Positions 1 to 8,152 of a stretch of DNA of 64,000 bases are shown piece after piece. Source of the stretch: Bacillus massiliigorillae (GTDB lineage Bacteria > Bacillota > Bacilli > Bacillales > DSM-1321). The stretch lies in contig NZ_HG428741.1 of the NCBI RefSeq assembly GCF_000380245.2, positions 570,226 to 634,225 of the forward strand, given 5' to 3'. Position numbers and translations under genes: made by a program. The notes under the pieces are model-generated. The model was not told the DNA's origin, ran no database searches, and saw only the letters and a list, made by a program, of their open reading frames with translations. Position 1 is the stretch's first letter. Each line of letters opens with the position of its first letter.

Positions 1-29
1 CTCTAGCAAAGTGCTAGAGATTTTTTTAT
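1..29 (+). terminator. Rho-independent terminator at window edge
   Basis: A perfect 8-bp stem (CTCTAGCA / TGCTAGAG, 3-nt loop) is followed by a run of seven T. It would end a plus-strand gene lying left of the window and may also serve the minus-strand gene that ends at 59. Confidence 0.8.
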
Positions 30-58
30 TACATAAAAGAGAGTTCTAGATGTGATTT

Positions 59-232
59 TTAGTGTGCTACTGGTATTCCGTGATGAATGGCTGTCATAAT
101 TGCAAACCAGCCAAAGACAGCGGCAGTACCAAAAGCAAAAATAATTCCTAGTGGATTTCTTTTTCTAAAAGAATTTAGTAATCCGATAACAGCTAAGATT
201 GCTACAAGTCCGAAAATTGGAACTACTCCCAC
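59..232 (-). CDS. yqgW: DUF2759 small membrane protein (YqgW-like)
   Basis: A 57-residue hydrophobic protein with two predicted membrane segments (about residues 4-20 and 27-45) and a polar RKRNPLG loop between them, matching the small DUF2759 family of Bacillus. No function is established for the family. I chose the GTG at 232 because AAAGGGGGA lies about 7 bases upstream and the resulting N-terminus (MGVVPIFGLVAILAV) fits the family; an upstream ATG at 274 would add 14 poorly fitting residues. It sits beside the yqgX-like gene on the opposite strand, as in B. subtilis. Confidence 0.75.
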   Translation of the reverse strand: MGVVPIFGLVAILAVIGLLNSFRKRNPLGIIFAFGTAAVFGWFAIMTAIHHGIPVAH

Positions 233-447
233 GAAAAATCCCCCTTTGTCTTTTGCCAAGCTATTCAGTAGCATTTACCTTTGCCAACTGAACTGTAAAT
301 CTACTATAATTTAGTAAAATAGCATTCGTAGTAATTTTAATTCTTTTTTGTAGCTTTGTCGAGAGTTAAAAATGACATATAAGTGTCAAATGTGGAAAGT
401 TATGTATGTTATTACATTTAAATTATCAGTAGGAAGAAGGTTTAATA

Positions 448-1080
448 ATGAAGTATTATCAATTACCGTTAGGTGCGTTAGGTACAAATTGTTATATTTT
501 AGAAGATGGTATGGGAGAATGTGTTATTTTCGATCCAGGTGGAGAAGGAGCAAAACTCATTCAATTTGTAAAAAATAAATCATTAAAACCATTGGCTGTT
601 CTTTTAACACATGCTCATTTCGATCATATAGGGGCAGTTGATGATGTTCGTGAAGCTTTTAATATCCCCGTGTATTTGCATAAGAAGGAAGAAAAATGGC
701 TAGAAAGTCCAGCACTAAACGGCTCAAGTAGTTTTATGATGGGTTCGATTACGCAAAAACCAGCGGATGTACTAATAACGAAAGAAGAAGAACTATCTAT
801 TGGAAAATTCACTTTTGAAATGTTTGAAACACCAGGACATTCGCCAGGAAGTGTTTCATACTATGTTCGAGATGAAGGGTATTTGTTTTCAGGAGATGTA
901 TTATTTCAAGGCAGCATAGGGCGTACTGATTTAGCTGGAGGTAGTATGGAAGTACTAATGCAATCTATTCATCAAAAGTTACTGCCATTAGCAGATGATA
1001 CAATTGTTTTTCCAGGACATGGGGGATTAACTACCATTCAAGATGAGAAGGATTATAATCCGTTTCTTAATGGTTTTTAA
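448..1080 (+). CDS. yqgX: MBL-fold metallo-hydrolase (YqgX)
   Basis: A 210-residue single-domain metallo-beta-lactamase-fold hydrolase of the glyoxalase II-like branch. The metal-binding motif HAHFDH is at residues 55-60, with further ligands His131 (TPGHS), Asp150 (SGD) and His191 (PGHGG), so the dinuclear zinc site looks intact. Such proteins usually hydrolyse thioesters, but the substrate cannot be read from the sequence. The length matches YqgX of Bacillus. The start ATG follows AGGAAGAAGG. It is monocistronic, closed by the palindromic terminator at 1109-1140. Confidence 0.9.
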   Translation: MKYYQLPLGALGTNCYILEDGMGECVIFDPGGEGAKLIQFVKNKSLKPLAVLLTHAHFDHIGAVDDVREAFNIPVYLHKKEEKWLESPALNGSSSFMMGSITQKPADVLITKEEELSIGKFTFEMFETPGHSPGSVSYYVRDEGYLFSGDVLFQGSIGRTDLAGGSMEVLMQSIHQKLLPLADDTIVFPGHGGLTTIQDEKDYNPFLNGF

Positions 1081-1108
1081 TTTAAATGCATACATGGTTA
1101 CACTCACA

Positions 1109-1140
1109 AGAAAAACCTTCTCATATGAGAAGGTTTTTCT
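1109..1140. terminator. Bidirectional rho-independent terminator
   Basis: A near-perfect palindrome (AGAAAAACCTTCTC / GAGAAGGTTTTTCT) with A and T tracts on both sides, directly after yqgX. Confidence 0.9.
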
Positions 1141-1251
1141 AGGGGATATTCTACTTTTAAAAATGGGAGGGATATAGGTAAGCTATTATTCAAAATATTA
1201 TTACATATTTAACACTATGTCAACAGTAAATAACAATTTTTAGGAGGAATA

Positions 1252-2352
1252 ATGGAAAAAATTTTAAAATCGTATATTAGTTCGCAGAAACAACCTTATA
1301 TAACATTTAAAGAATATATGGATTTAGCACTTTATCATCCAGAATTCGGTTATTATAATAGTAATCAAGAGAAGATAGGTAGGCATGGTGATTTCTATAC
1401 AAGCAGTAATCTTAGCGATGTATTTGGAAGAGCCCTTGGACGATGGTTTATACATCTATTTGCAACATGCGACATTCCACGACATATCATAGAATTGGGT
1501 GCTGGGACAGGGCGGATTGCTCATGCGGTATTAGCATACATACAAGAACAAGATGAAGAGTTATTTAACCAATTACAGTATACAGTGATTGAAAGTAGTC
1601 CATTTCATGGCCACAAACAGAAATCATTATTAGAAAATTATGAAAATGTTTACTTTATAAAGGATCTAGAAAGTATAGGAGAGTTAAGAGGGATTATTTT
1701 CTCAAATGAGCTGTTTGATGCTTTTCCTGTACATGTAATTGAAAGAAAAGAAGGTATTACGTATGAAGTGATGGTGACAGCTGATCTTCATGAACAACTT
1801 ATTCCTCTTCAAAATGCAGAAATAGAAGCATATTTAGAAGTACTTAGTCTTGACCTTGTAGAGGGACAAAGAATAGAAATCCCACTGTCAATGGTGCAAT
1901 ACTATCGTACGTTATGTACGAAAATCACTAAAGGAATTCTTGTTACGATTGATTATGGATACACAAACGAAGAATGGAAAGAGGATATTCACCGAAGAGG
2001 TAGCTTAAGAGGATATTATCAGCATTCCATGTATGATAATGTTCTACAAAAAGCAGGTGAGATGGATTTGACTGCACATATTCATTGGGATGCATTACGA
2101 GTAAATGGCAAAGAGCAAGAACTGCATTCTCTTTCCTTTCAAAGACAGAACGAGTTTTTGCTTTCTTGTGGAATATTAGAGGAATTAAGTAATACAAGTA
2201 ATCCGAATCCTTTTTCAACCGAGCATAAGCGTAATCGAGCTATAAGAACGTTGATTGAACCTGGACAGATTAGTTCACATTTTCAAGTATTAATTCAGTC
2301 AAAGAACATAGAAATAAAAAATAATAATTTATTTCCGACTACTATTATATAA
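1252..2352 (+). CDS. MidA/NDUFAF7-family SAM-dependent methyltransferase
   Basis: A 366-residue class I SAM-dependent methyltransferase of the MidA (DUF185) family; the mitochondrial relative NDUFAF7 methylates an arginine of complex I, while the bacterial substrate is unknown. Visible features are the family N-terminal block YYNSNQEKIGRHGDFYTSS (about 34-52) and SAM motif I ELGAGTGRIA (81-90). The ATG follows AGGAGGAATA. The gene stands alone between two hairpin terminators and interrupts the yqgX-yqgY neighbourhood known from B. subtilis, so it is either ancestral and lost there or inserted here. Confidence 0.85.
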   Translation: MEKILKSYISSQKQPYITFKEYMDLALYHPEFGYYNSNQEKIGRHGDFYTSSNLSDVFGRALGRWFIHLFATCDIPRHIIELGAGTGRIAHAVLAYIQEQDEELFNQLQYTVIESSPFHGHKQKSLLENYENVYFIKDLESIGELRGIIFSNELFDAFPVHVIERKEGITYEVMVTADLHEQLIPLQNAEIEAYLEVLSLDLVEGQRIEIPLSMVQYYRTLCTKITKGILVTIDYGYTNEEWKEDIHRRGSLRGYYQHSMYDNVLQKAGEMDLTAHIHWDALRVNGKEQELHSLSFQRQNEFLLSCGILEELSNTSNPNPFSTEHKRNRAIRTLIEPGQISSHFQVLIQSKNIEIKNNNLFPTTII

Positions 2353-2357
2353 AAAAT

Positions 2358-2402
2358 AAAACTTCGGTTTCACAAAAAAACATTGTGGGAACCGAAGTTT
2401 TT
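2358..2402. terminator. Bidirectional terminator between convergent genes
   Basis: AAACTTCGGTTTC pairs with GGAACCGAAGTTT, flanked by A and T tracts; it serves the plus-strand methyltransferase gene and the minus-strand DUF2626 gene. Confidence 0.85.
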
Positions 2403-2414
2403 GGATAATTGCGT

Positions 2415-2660
2415 TTAATGTCCAGTCGCGCCTGGTACCATCATGAAAGTAGACCAATATGTAAAACCTGCGAAGAAGACTGTTAAATATGCTCCGAACA
2501 CATATATATACATGCGCTCAGATAATTTTAAATAACTTAATAAAACAAAAAATCCTGTTTGAGCCAAAAATAGTAACGAAGTTTGGTGCATATGCCCTAA
2601 ATAAAACATTACAGCGAAAATCCCTGTCCAGAATCCAAGAACTCTGTACATGCGTTCCAT
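2415..2660 (-). CDS. yqgY: DUF2626 small membrane protein (YqgY-like)
   Basis: An 81-residue integral membrane protein with about three hydrophobic segments (residues 8-24, 28-45 and 50-70), typical of the DUF2626 family restricted to Bacilli. Function unknown. The start ATG is preceded by AAAGGGGGGA. Its position between the yqgX region and the comG operon agrees with YqgY of B. subtilis, which is the main basis for the symbol. Confidence 0.75.
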   Translation of the reverse strand: MERMYRVLGFWTGIFAVMFYLGHMHQTSLLFLAQTGFFVLLSYLKLSERMYIYVFGAYLTVFFAGFTYWSTFMMVPGATGH

Positions 2661-2745
2661 TCCAAATCCCCCCTTTTGTCCCTATTATGTCAATACTATC
2701 CAATTATAGTTTAAAAAGGAAGAGTCTGTAAAGGAATCTTTGTTA

Positions 2746-3447
2746 CTACTTTGTGACAAGAGCTTGGTAACTACAAGTCTCACAACCTGTAATCATATTG
2801 TCTTTCTCAACTAACTGAACATCATCAAAAAGAGCGCTAAACATCCCTTTTAAGAAAGCGTTATGCATGCTGCAAACAGCTTGTGTCTGGCTATTAGCAA
2901 CTTCCTTAAAAGGACAGTTATAAATTTGGAAGAAAATTTTACTTTGATCATCACTCACGTGAAATTCAGGATACAAGCCAGCAAGTGATGCAGAGTTTTT
3001 AAGAATGGTCATTTTATCTTCGAAAGATAACGGTAAGCCATTATTGAAATTTAATGCTGTTTGAGACTCTACTAATTCTTTACCGAAAGTCTTCCCTGTA
3101 GTGTATAATGCTTCCTTACCTGGTTCGCCAAGCATCATCATTGTTTCAATCGCAATCTTTGATAACAATTGATAATCGCGATAAGGAAAGTGTAATTGGA
3201 TAACTTCATCTGATAAACGATATAATCGACTTGGTCTTCCGCCCTTTCCTGTCTTCTTAGTTTCAGAAGTTAACATATTAATATCTTCTAATTTTGATAA
3301 GTGTAAACGTGCAACATTCGGGTGGATATTAAAAGTATCAGCTATTTCTTGAACTGTTACTTCATGATGTTTTTTGTTAATATGTTGATAAATATAATAC
3401 CTTGTTGGATCACTCAATACATTTGTAATTTTTAATGTTTGTTCCAT
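2746..3447 (-). CDS. Winged-helix transcriptional regulator with Cys-rich C-terminus
   Basis: A 233-residue ArsR/SufR-like regulator. The N-terminal winged helix (about 5-75) includes the family signature SDPTRYYIY and a recognition region IHPNVARLHLSKLE. The C-terminal half carries four cysteines (in CPF, AVCSMH and GCETC), suggesting a metal or iron-sulfur sensor as in SufR; this is inferred. The ATG at 3447 is preferred over the GTG at 3456 because GAGGTGA lies 5 bases upstream of it. It is divergent from comG across a 316-bp AT-rich gap, so it could affect comG, but nothing in the sequence proves this. Confidence 0.7.
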   Translation of the reverse strand: MEQTLKITNVLSDPTRYYIYQHINKKHHEVTVQEIADTFNIHPNVARLHLSKLEDINMLTSETKKTGKGGRPSRLYRLSDEVIQLHFPYRDYQLLSKIAIETMMMLGEPGKEALYTTGKTFGKELVESQTALNFNNGLPLSFEDKMTILKNSASLAGLYPEFHVSDDQSKIFFQIYNCPFKEVANSQTQAVCSMHNAFLKGMFSALFDDVQLVEKDNMITGCETCSYQALVTK

Positions 3448-3763
3448 CCTATTCACCTCGGACTTATAGTTAATACCATTGTAATACAGTTATTGATGCT
3501 TTGGAATGTCTAATATTAACTAACTACTCAAAATTGTTAAAGTTCACAAAAATGATAGATAAAATACCTAATTATTGCACGGATGAACACAAATTACACG
3601 TAAAATTTTGGGTCTTTATGCTTAAAATAGGTGATTTATAGGATAGAGATATAATGATAAATTTTTTTTTGTAACTTATTTCCTATTTTTCGAAAAATAA
3701 AGAAGGATTTTGTAATTTGTTAGCGAATAAAGTTACATTATAAAATAATTTGGAGGTGATTAT
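3448..3763. promoter_or_regulatory. AT-rich divergent intergenic region upstream of comG
   Basis: This gap must hold the promoters of the regulator gene and of comG. Competence promoters use paired ComK boxes (AAAA-N5-TTTT). I see only one near match, AAAG-AAGGA-TTTT at 3699-3711, and no convincing partner. A TTGTTA / TATAAA pair at 3717-3744 would start transcription inside the comGA ribosome binding site and is probably not the promoter. Confidence 0.3.
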
Positions 3764-4828
3764 TTGTCATCAATTGAAACAATAGCCGATCATATTTTGA
3801 AACGTGCTGTTCAACTAGGAGCATCTGATATTCATATCATTCCACGTAAGAATCAGCCTTTTATTCAATTTCGTGTTGAAAACCGTCTCGTCCCATTTCA
3901 AACCTTAGACAAAGAACATTCAGATCGTATTATTTCCCATTTTAAATTTCTTGCCTGTATGGATATAGGTGAGAAGAGGCGACCACAAAGTGGCGCTATG
4001 ACGTATACAAGTGAAAATGAATCCATTGGTCTTCGAGTATCCTCGCTTCCCACAGCAGGCTCTGAAACGCTTGTGATTAGACTTCTCCCAAAACAAAGTA
4101 TCCTCCCCCTTGATCAATTATCGTTATTCCCTTCAACTGCAAACAAAATATTAGCCCTGCTTCAACATTCTCATGGGTTAATGATATTCACAGGTCCTAC
4201 TGGCTCTGGTAAGACAACCACTTTATACTCTCTCCTTCATTATGCAAAGAGCTTTATCAATAGGCATATTATTACGTTAGAGGACCCTATTGAAAACGTT
4301 TCTGAAGAAGTTCTTCAAGTACAAATTAATGAAAAAGCAGGTATTTCGTATTCAATTGGACTTAAAGCGGCGTTGAGGCACGATCCAGACATCATTATGG
4401 TTGGGGAAATTCGAGATGCTGAAACGGCAAAAGTAGCTGTTCGTGCGGCTCTTACTGGTCATTTAATACTTAGTACGATGCATACTCGTGACGCTGCTGG
4501 AGCAATATATCGCTTAATGGAATTTGGTGTTAGTTTAACGGAAATTAGGCAAACGTTAATTGCTGTCACTGCGCAGCGGTTGTTGGAACTAAAGTGCCCG
4601 ATTTGTCCAAAAGAGTGCTCACCTTATTGTAATTTTACAAAAAGAAAGAAGCGTGCTAGCGTATATGAACTTCTGCATGGAAGAGAATTGTCGAAAGTAC
4701 TATATGAAGAGATGAAAGGAGAGAATCATGAGCATTCAGTTCGACTTCTTAAAGATGAAATTCAAAAAGCCGTTGCACTTGGATTTGTACGAGAAGAAGA
4801 GTTTGGAAGGTGGATCTATCAGGAATAG
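3764..4828 (+). CDS. comGA: ComGA competence pseudopilus assembly ATPase
   Basis: A 354-residue GspE/PilB-type secretion ATPase powering assembly of the competence pseudopilus at the inner face of the membrane. Walker A GPTGSGKT is at 144-151, the Asp box TLEDPIE near 171-177, Walker B IIMVGEIRD near 210-218 and the His box GHLILSTMH at 232-240. A cysteine pair (CPICPKEC) sits in the zinc region. The start is TTG at 3764, 3 bases after TGGAGGTGAT, with no better ATG. First gene of comGA-GG; its 3' end overlaps comGB. Confidence 0.95.
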   Translation: MSSIETIADHILKRAVQLGASDIHIIPRKNQPFIQFRVENRLVPFQTLDKEHSDRIISHFKFLACMDIGEKRRPQSGAMTYTSENESIGLRVSSLPTAGSETLVIRLLPKQSILPLDQLSLFPSTANKILALLQHSHGLMIFTGPTGSGKTTTLYSLLHYAKSFINRHIITLEDPIENVSEEVLQVQINEKAGISYSIGLKAALRHDPDIIMVGEIRDAETAKVAVRAALTGHLILSTMHTRDAAGAIYRLMEFGVSLTEIRQTLIAVTAQRLLELKCPICPKECSPYCNFTKRKKRASVYELLHGRELSKVLYEEMKGENHEHSVRLLKDEIQKAVALGFVREEEFGRWIYQE

Positions 4829-5855
4829 ACAAGGAAAGTGGAAACGAAGTGAACAGGCTGTTTTTTTATTTCGGTTAGGAGAATTATTAGCCTCTGGCTA
4901 TCATCTATCTGATGCGCTACGCTTTATAGAATCACAAGAACATGCTAAAAGAAGAGCTTATATTGAAGAAGCGATAATACGGCTAAAGGATGGGCAAACC
5001 TTACATGAGGTATTATTGTTTTTACGATTTCATCCACAGCTATTACAGTTTGTATATTATGCGGAATATTATGGTGATCTTCCACATGCATTAATGGAAG
5101 GAGGGAGGTTTTGGAGTAAGAGAAATCAAGATCGTGATAAACTTTTAAAAATGTTAATTTACCCTATACTTCTTCTTGTATTAATTATTGTAATTGCCTT
5201 CTTACTTCAAGGAATTTTACTTCCGAAATTTCAATCCCTCTATGAAAGTATGGATATGGCCCCCTCCTTTTTCTTGGAAAGTATTCTCTTGATATCGAGC
5301 ATCTCTCATTTTACTCCATATTTTATTCTAGGCATTGTCGTCATTATAGTCACTGTCCAAAAACTGTGGCTCAATAAACTATGCCATCTTCAGCGGAAAA
5401 AATATGTTCTTAAAATCCCGTTATTAGGTGTATATATTCGGTTGTTTGATACGTATTATTTCACGTATCAGCTTAGTGGATTATTAGCTGGTGGTTTATC
5501 AATTAACGATTCGATACAATTGTTCGCCAAGCATAATCATCAGCCTTTTTTTCAAAAACTTAGTGAAGTAATTTTTAGAGAATTAAATGAAGGCAGAAGT
5601 TTAGAGAACATTTTTAAAGAATTACCTTATTTTGAACGCTATATAAGTGATGTCATGGCTAACGGTCAAAAAAATGGAAAATTAGATCAAGAATTATATC
5701 ATTATAGTCGTATTTTACTTCAAACGATTGAAGATAAAATGATTGCGGTAATCAAAATCATTCAGCCTTTATTATTTGCAACAGTTGGCAGTATTGTAGT
5801 GGCTATCTACTTATCTGTTTTATTACCTATGTTCACAATTTTAGAAGGTTTATAA
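4728..5855 (+). CDS. comGB: ComGB competence pseudopilus membrane platform protein
   Basis: A GspF/PilC-family polytopic membrane protein that forms the platform for the pseudopilus. Two GspF-type repeats are visible (FLFRLGELLASGY near 46-58, FTYQLSGLLAGG near 245-256), with membrane segments near 145-165, 190-210 and at the C-terminus. The ATG at 4728 has a strong AAAGGAGAG site but overlaps comGA by 101 bp and gives 375 residues, longer than the roughly 350 of the family. A TTG at 4803 would give 350 residues but has a weak ribosome site. The start is therefore uncertain; the gene identity is not. Confidence 0.9.
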   Translation: MSIQFDFLKMKFKKPLHLDLYEKKSLEGGSIRNRQGKWKRSEQAVFLFRLGELLASGYHLSDALRFIESQEHAKRRAYIEEAIIRLKDGQTLHEVLLFLRFHPQLLQFVYYAEYYGDLPHALMEGGRFWSKRNQDRDKLLKMLIYPILLLVLIIVIAFLLQGILLPKFQSLYESMDMAPSFFLESILLISSISHFTPYFILGIVVIIVTVQKLWLNKLCHLQRKKYVLKIPLLGVYIRLFDTYYFTYQLSGLLAGGLSINDSIQLFAKHNHQPFFQKLSEVIFRELNEGRSLENIFKELPYFERYISDVMANGQKNGKLDQELYHYSRILLQTIEDKMIAVIKIIQPLLFATVGSIVVAIYLSVLLPMFTILEGL

Positions 5856-5901
5856 GAATGCATGGTACTTTGCATTTTATGTGAAAATCAGGAGTGATTG
5901 T

Positions 5902-6198
5902 ATGAATCAAAAGGGGTTCACATTAATTGAAATGTTAATCGTTTTGTTAGTTATTTCAATACTATTAATTATTACTGTACCGAATATAATTCAACATCAA
6001 AAGTCGATAAGAAATAAAGGCTGTGAAGCATTTGTGAAGATGGTACAGGCTCAGGTGCAATCTTATCAAATTGACGAGAATAAATTACCTGCTAGCTTAG
6101 AGGATTTAAAGTCAAAAGGGTATATTGAAAGCGCTACATGTCCAAATGGTAAGAGTTTAAAATATGATTCAGATGGTAAGGTGAGTGTTAGTGAATAG
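5902..6198 (+). CDS. comGC: ComGC major competence pseudopilin
   Basis: A 98-residue type IV prepilin-like protein, the major subunit of the competence pseudopilus. The prepilin peptidase site is KG|FTLIEM at residues 4-10, followed by one long hydrophobic helix (about 9-30). Two cysteines (in KGCEAF and ATCPNG) probably form the intramolecular disulfide known for ComGC. The ATG at 5902 follows AGGAGTGA. Overlaps comGD by 8 bp. Confidence 0.95.
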   Translation: MNQKGFTLIEMLIVLLVISILLIITVPNIIQHQKSIRNKGCEAFVKMVQAQVQSYQIDENKLPASLEDLKSKGYIESATCPNGKSLKYDSDGKVSVSE

Positions 6199-6649
6199 CT
6201 TATGCAAAGTTATAAATGGAGAAAAGGGATATTCTCTTGTTGAAATGTTAGTTGTTCTTTCTGTTTTTTTACTACTTATTTCAGCATCCATTTCAACTAT
6301 GCCAAAGTATCAAGGGAAGAAAGAATTAGAAAGCTTTTTACAACAGTTTTCTAAAGATTTTCATTTTGCTCAGATGTATGCCATTAACCATCAAATATCC
6401 GTTTATTTTTCTATCGATTATATTAATAAAACGTATTATGCGAACAGTATAGGAAGTGACGAGGTTATCTTTTTTAAGAGAATTCCGAAAGATATCCAAT
6501 TTATGAAAGATAGCTTGATTTTACGAATTTATTTTACACCGATTGGGAATGTATCAAACTTTGGGAGTTGGGTATTTGAATCGAAAAAGGTACAGTATAT
6601 TTTTACTGTTATGATTGGGAGAGGAAGGCATTATTATCGTGAACTCTAA
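6191..6649 (+). CDS. comGD: ComGD minor competence pseudopilin
   Basis: A 152-residue minor pseudopilin with the prepilin motif KG|YSLVEMLVVLS near the N-terminus, then a hydrophobic helix and a small globular domain. GTG at 6191 is preferred over the in-frame GTG at 6185 because AAGGTGAG ends 6 bases upstream of it. Translationally coupled with comGC (8-bp overlap) and overlapping comGE by 11 bp. Confidence 0.88.
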   Translation: MNSLCKVINGEKGYSLVEMLVVLSVFLLLISASISTMPKYQGKKELESFLQQFSKDFHFAQMYAINHQISVYFSIDYINKTYYANSIGSDEVIFFKRIPKDIQFMKDSLILRIYFTPIGNVSNFGSWVFESKKVQYIFTVMIGRGRHYYREL

Positions 6650-6995
6650 AGGATATATTCTTTTAGATATGTTAGGAGCGCTTAGTATTGTTTTATTTGT
6701 ATGCTTAGTGTTGTTACCCATCCTAATTAAAATAGATAATGATCGACAAGATTTGCAAAAAGAGTTAAAAGCTCAACATATCTTGTACGAGAATTTACAG
6801 CGTTATACACTAAATCAAGATATAGCCTCTGTCACTACTAGTAAAGTATACTTTAGCGAATTTAAAACAACCATTCAGCCATTTGAAATGAATGCATTGT
6901 ATGTGAAAGGCTGTGTTTCCTATCGAAATAGTCGAAAGAATGAAGTTTCGCTTTGTGACGTTGTTAAGGCAAGAACGGGGATTTACATTGATTGA
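6639..6995 (+). CDS. comGE: ComGE minor competence pseudopilin
   Basis: A 118-residue minor pseudopilin-like protein; its short N-terminus SKGYILLDMLGALS is a divergent prepilin cleavage site followed by a hydrophobic segment rich in Val and Leu. GTG at 6639 follows GAGGAAGG by 10 bases; an upstream TTG at 6615 is less likely. Assigned mainly from position, fifth in the comG operon, and from the N-terminal architecture, since ComGE is poorly conserved. Confidence 0.82.
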   Translation: MNSKGYILLDMLGALSIVLFVCLVLLPILIKIDNDRQDLQKELKAQHILYENLQRYTLNQDIASVTTSKVYFSEFKTTIQPFEMNALYVKGCVSYRNSRKNEVSLCDVVKARTGIYID

Positions 6996-7383
6996 AATGC
7001 TACTGTCATTGGTGGCATTTATAATCATGGCGACTCTTATTTTACAAATCGTATTAGTGATAGAACCAGCAAGACCTTCTTCTAAATCATTAAATCCAAT
7101 GGAATGGGAAGTTTTTATAAATAATGTAATGAGAGAGGTAAGGAGAGGAGATACAACCACTGTTACAAGCACAAAGGTATATATCAATAATAGTGGTTCG
7201 ATTACTATGATTGAGCAATATGGAATCATGTTACGGAGGCGTGTTGATTATTCTGGTCATGAAGTATTGTTGCATAATGTAAAGCATTTCACGGTAAGTA
7301 AAATAGATAGTATGATCAAAATCAATGTTATCGATACAAATGATAAAGCTTATGAAGCTGCTTTTTTATCTTATAATGAATAG
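6940..7383 (+). CDS. comGF: ComGF minor competence pseudopilin
   Basis: A 147-residue minor pseudopilin with prepilin motif RG|FTLIEMLLSL (around residue 14) and a following hydrophobic helix. The C-terminal part (SGHEVLLHNVKHF) is typical of ComGF. The start at ATG 6940 has only a weak ribosome site, suggesting translational coupling to comGE, with which it overlaps by 56 bp; GTG at 6955 is an alternative. Confidence 0.85.
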   Translation: MKFRFVTLLRQERGFTLIEMLLSLVAFIIMATLILQIVLVIEPARPSSKSLNPMEWEVFINNVMREVRRGDTTTVTSTKVYINNSGSITMIEQYGIMLRRRVDYSGHEVLLHNVKHFTVSKIDSMIKINVIDTNDKAYEAAFLSYNE

Positions 7384-7395
7384 GAGAGAATGTAG

Positions 7396-7776
7396 ACGAG
7401 AAGAAAAGAAGAAGGATATGTATTATTTCCAGCGCTGATTGTATTAATGCTTATTATTATGTTAATTATTTTGGGTGTTGAGTCATTCGTAACTGAAAAA
7501 CGGTTTTCTAAGGAAGTATCGAGTAAATTAATGGTTGATCATTTACTTTTTTTGGCGAAGAATGATGCGAATGATTATCTTCATAATGAACTGAAAATAG
7601 GGGAAGATGGTATTTTGTTTTATGAAAATGGAGATGTCTACTATCGGATTGAAATGAAGACGAAAGAAGAGATGAAAGTGTTGTTATATGCATCCAGTCG
7701 AAAGGGTGGTAAGGCAGAAGCATCGTATACTTTTAATCTGAAAGAAGGAAAAGTGAGTAAATGGTTTGAGATATAA
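7396..7776 (+). CDS. comGG: ComGG minor pseudopilin, non-canonical start or disrupted
   Basis: The frame encodes the expected ComGG N-terminus (RRKEEGYVLFPALIVLML) and a membrane helix, then about 95 residues of globular domain, but no ATG, GTG or TTG precedes it in frame. The only upstream ATG (7390) is followed directly by TAG. AGGAGAG (7382-7388) lies 7 bases before an ACG codon at 7396, the best spaced start. Otherwise the first usable ATG is 7447, which would remove the prepilin signal. Either ACG initiation, a real nonsense mutation or a base error in this sequence. Confidence 0.65.
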   Translation, partial: TRRKEEGYVLFPALIVLMLIIMLIILGVESFVTEKRFSKEVSSKLMVDHLLFLAKNDANDYLHNELKIGEDGILFYENGDVYYRIEMKTKEEMKVLLYASSRKGGKAEASYTFNLKEGKVSKWFEI

Positions 7777-7832
7777 TTCATGAAAATGCGTTTGAAAGTA
7801 TTCATTTTGGACCACACTAATAAGGGTGGTAA

Positions 7833-8036
7833 ATGATGAAAACAAATGATTTTATTAAGTATTTAACGCAGGAATTTGTAACGTATGTTGATCAGCCGAA
7901 GGAAGAAAGAAAGCGATATCGATCTGTTGAAAGAGGTAGAAAACGTAACTATTCAAGAACGCTGTTTGGCTGGATTCCCTTCGCGCTTATGATGATGTTG
8001 AAAAGAAAAAAAGGTAAGAGGCTGTCCGAAAAATGA
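7833..8036 (+). CDS. yqzE: YqzE family protein
   Basis: A 67-residue basic protein (MMKTNDFIKYLTQEFV at the start, then an Arg/Lys-rich stretch and a short hydrophobic WIPFALMMML) matching YqzE, usually found right after comGG and expressed with it. Function unknown. Two adjacent ATG codons follow AAGGGTGG. Its stop codon lies inside the terminator stem at 8020. Confidence 0.85.
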   Translation: MMKTNDFIKYLTQEFVTYVDQPKEERKRYRSVERGRKRNYSRTLFGWIPFALMMMLKRKKGKRLSEK

Positions 8037-8068
8037 TTTTACATCATTTTTCGGACAGCCCTTACTTT
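8020..8068 (+). terminator. comG operon terminator
   Basis: A 17-bp perfect stem (GGCTGTCCGAAAAATGA and its complement) and a T-rich tail. The stem contains the yqzE stop codon. Confidence 0.92.
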
Positions 8069-8152
8069 TTTTAGATAAATCTTTTAGATTCCTTAAAAAA
8101 TGAAAGCAATCCTTTTCCGCGCACATACTAGCCAATATTTCAGATCTATATT

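Noticed and set aside
3717..3744. Sigma-A promoter directly before comGA
   Set aside because: Transcription would start inside the ribosome binding site.
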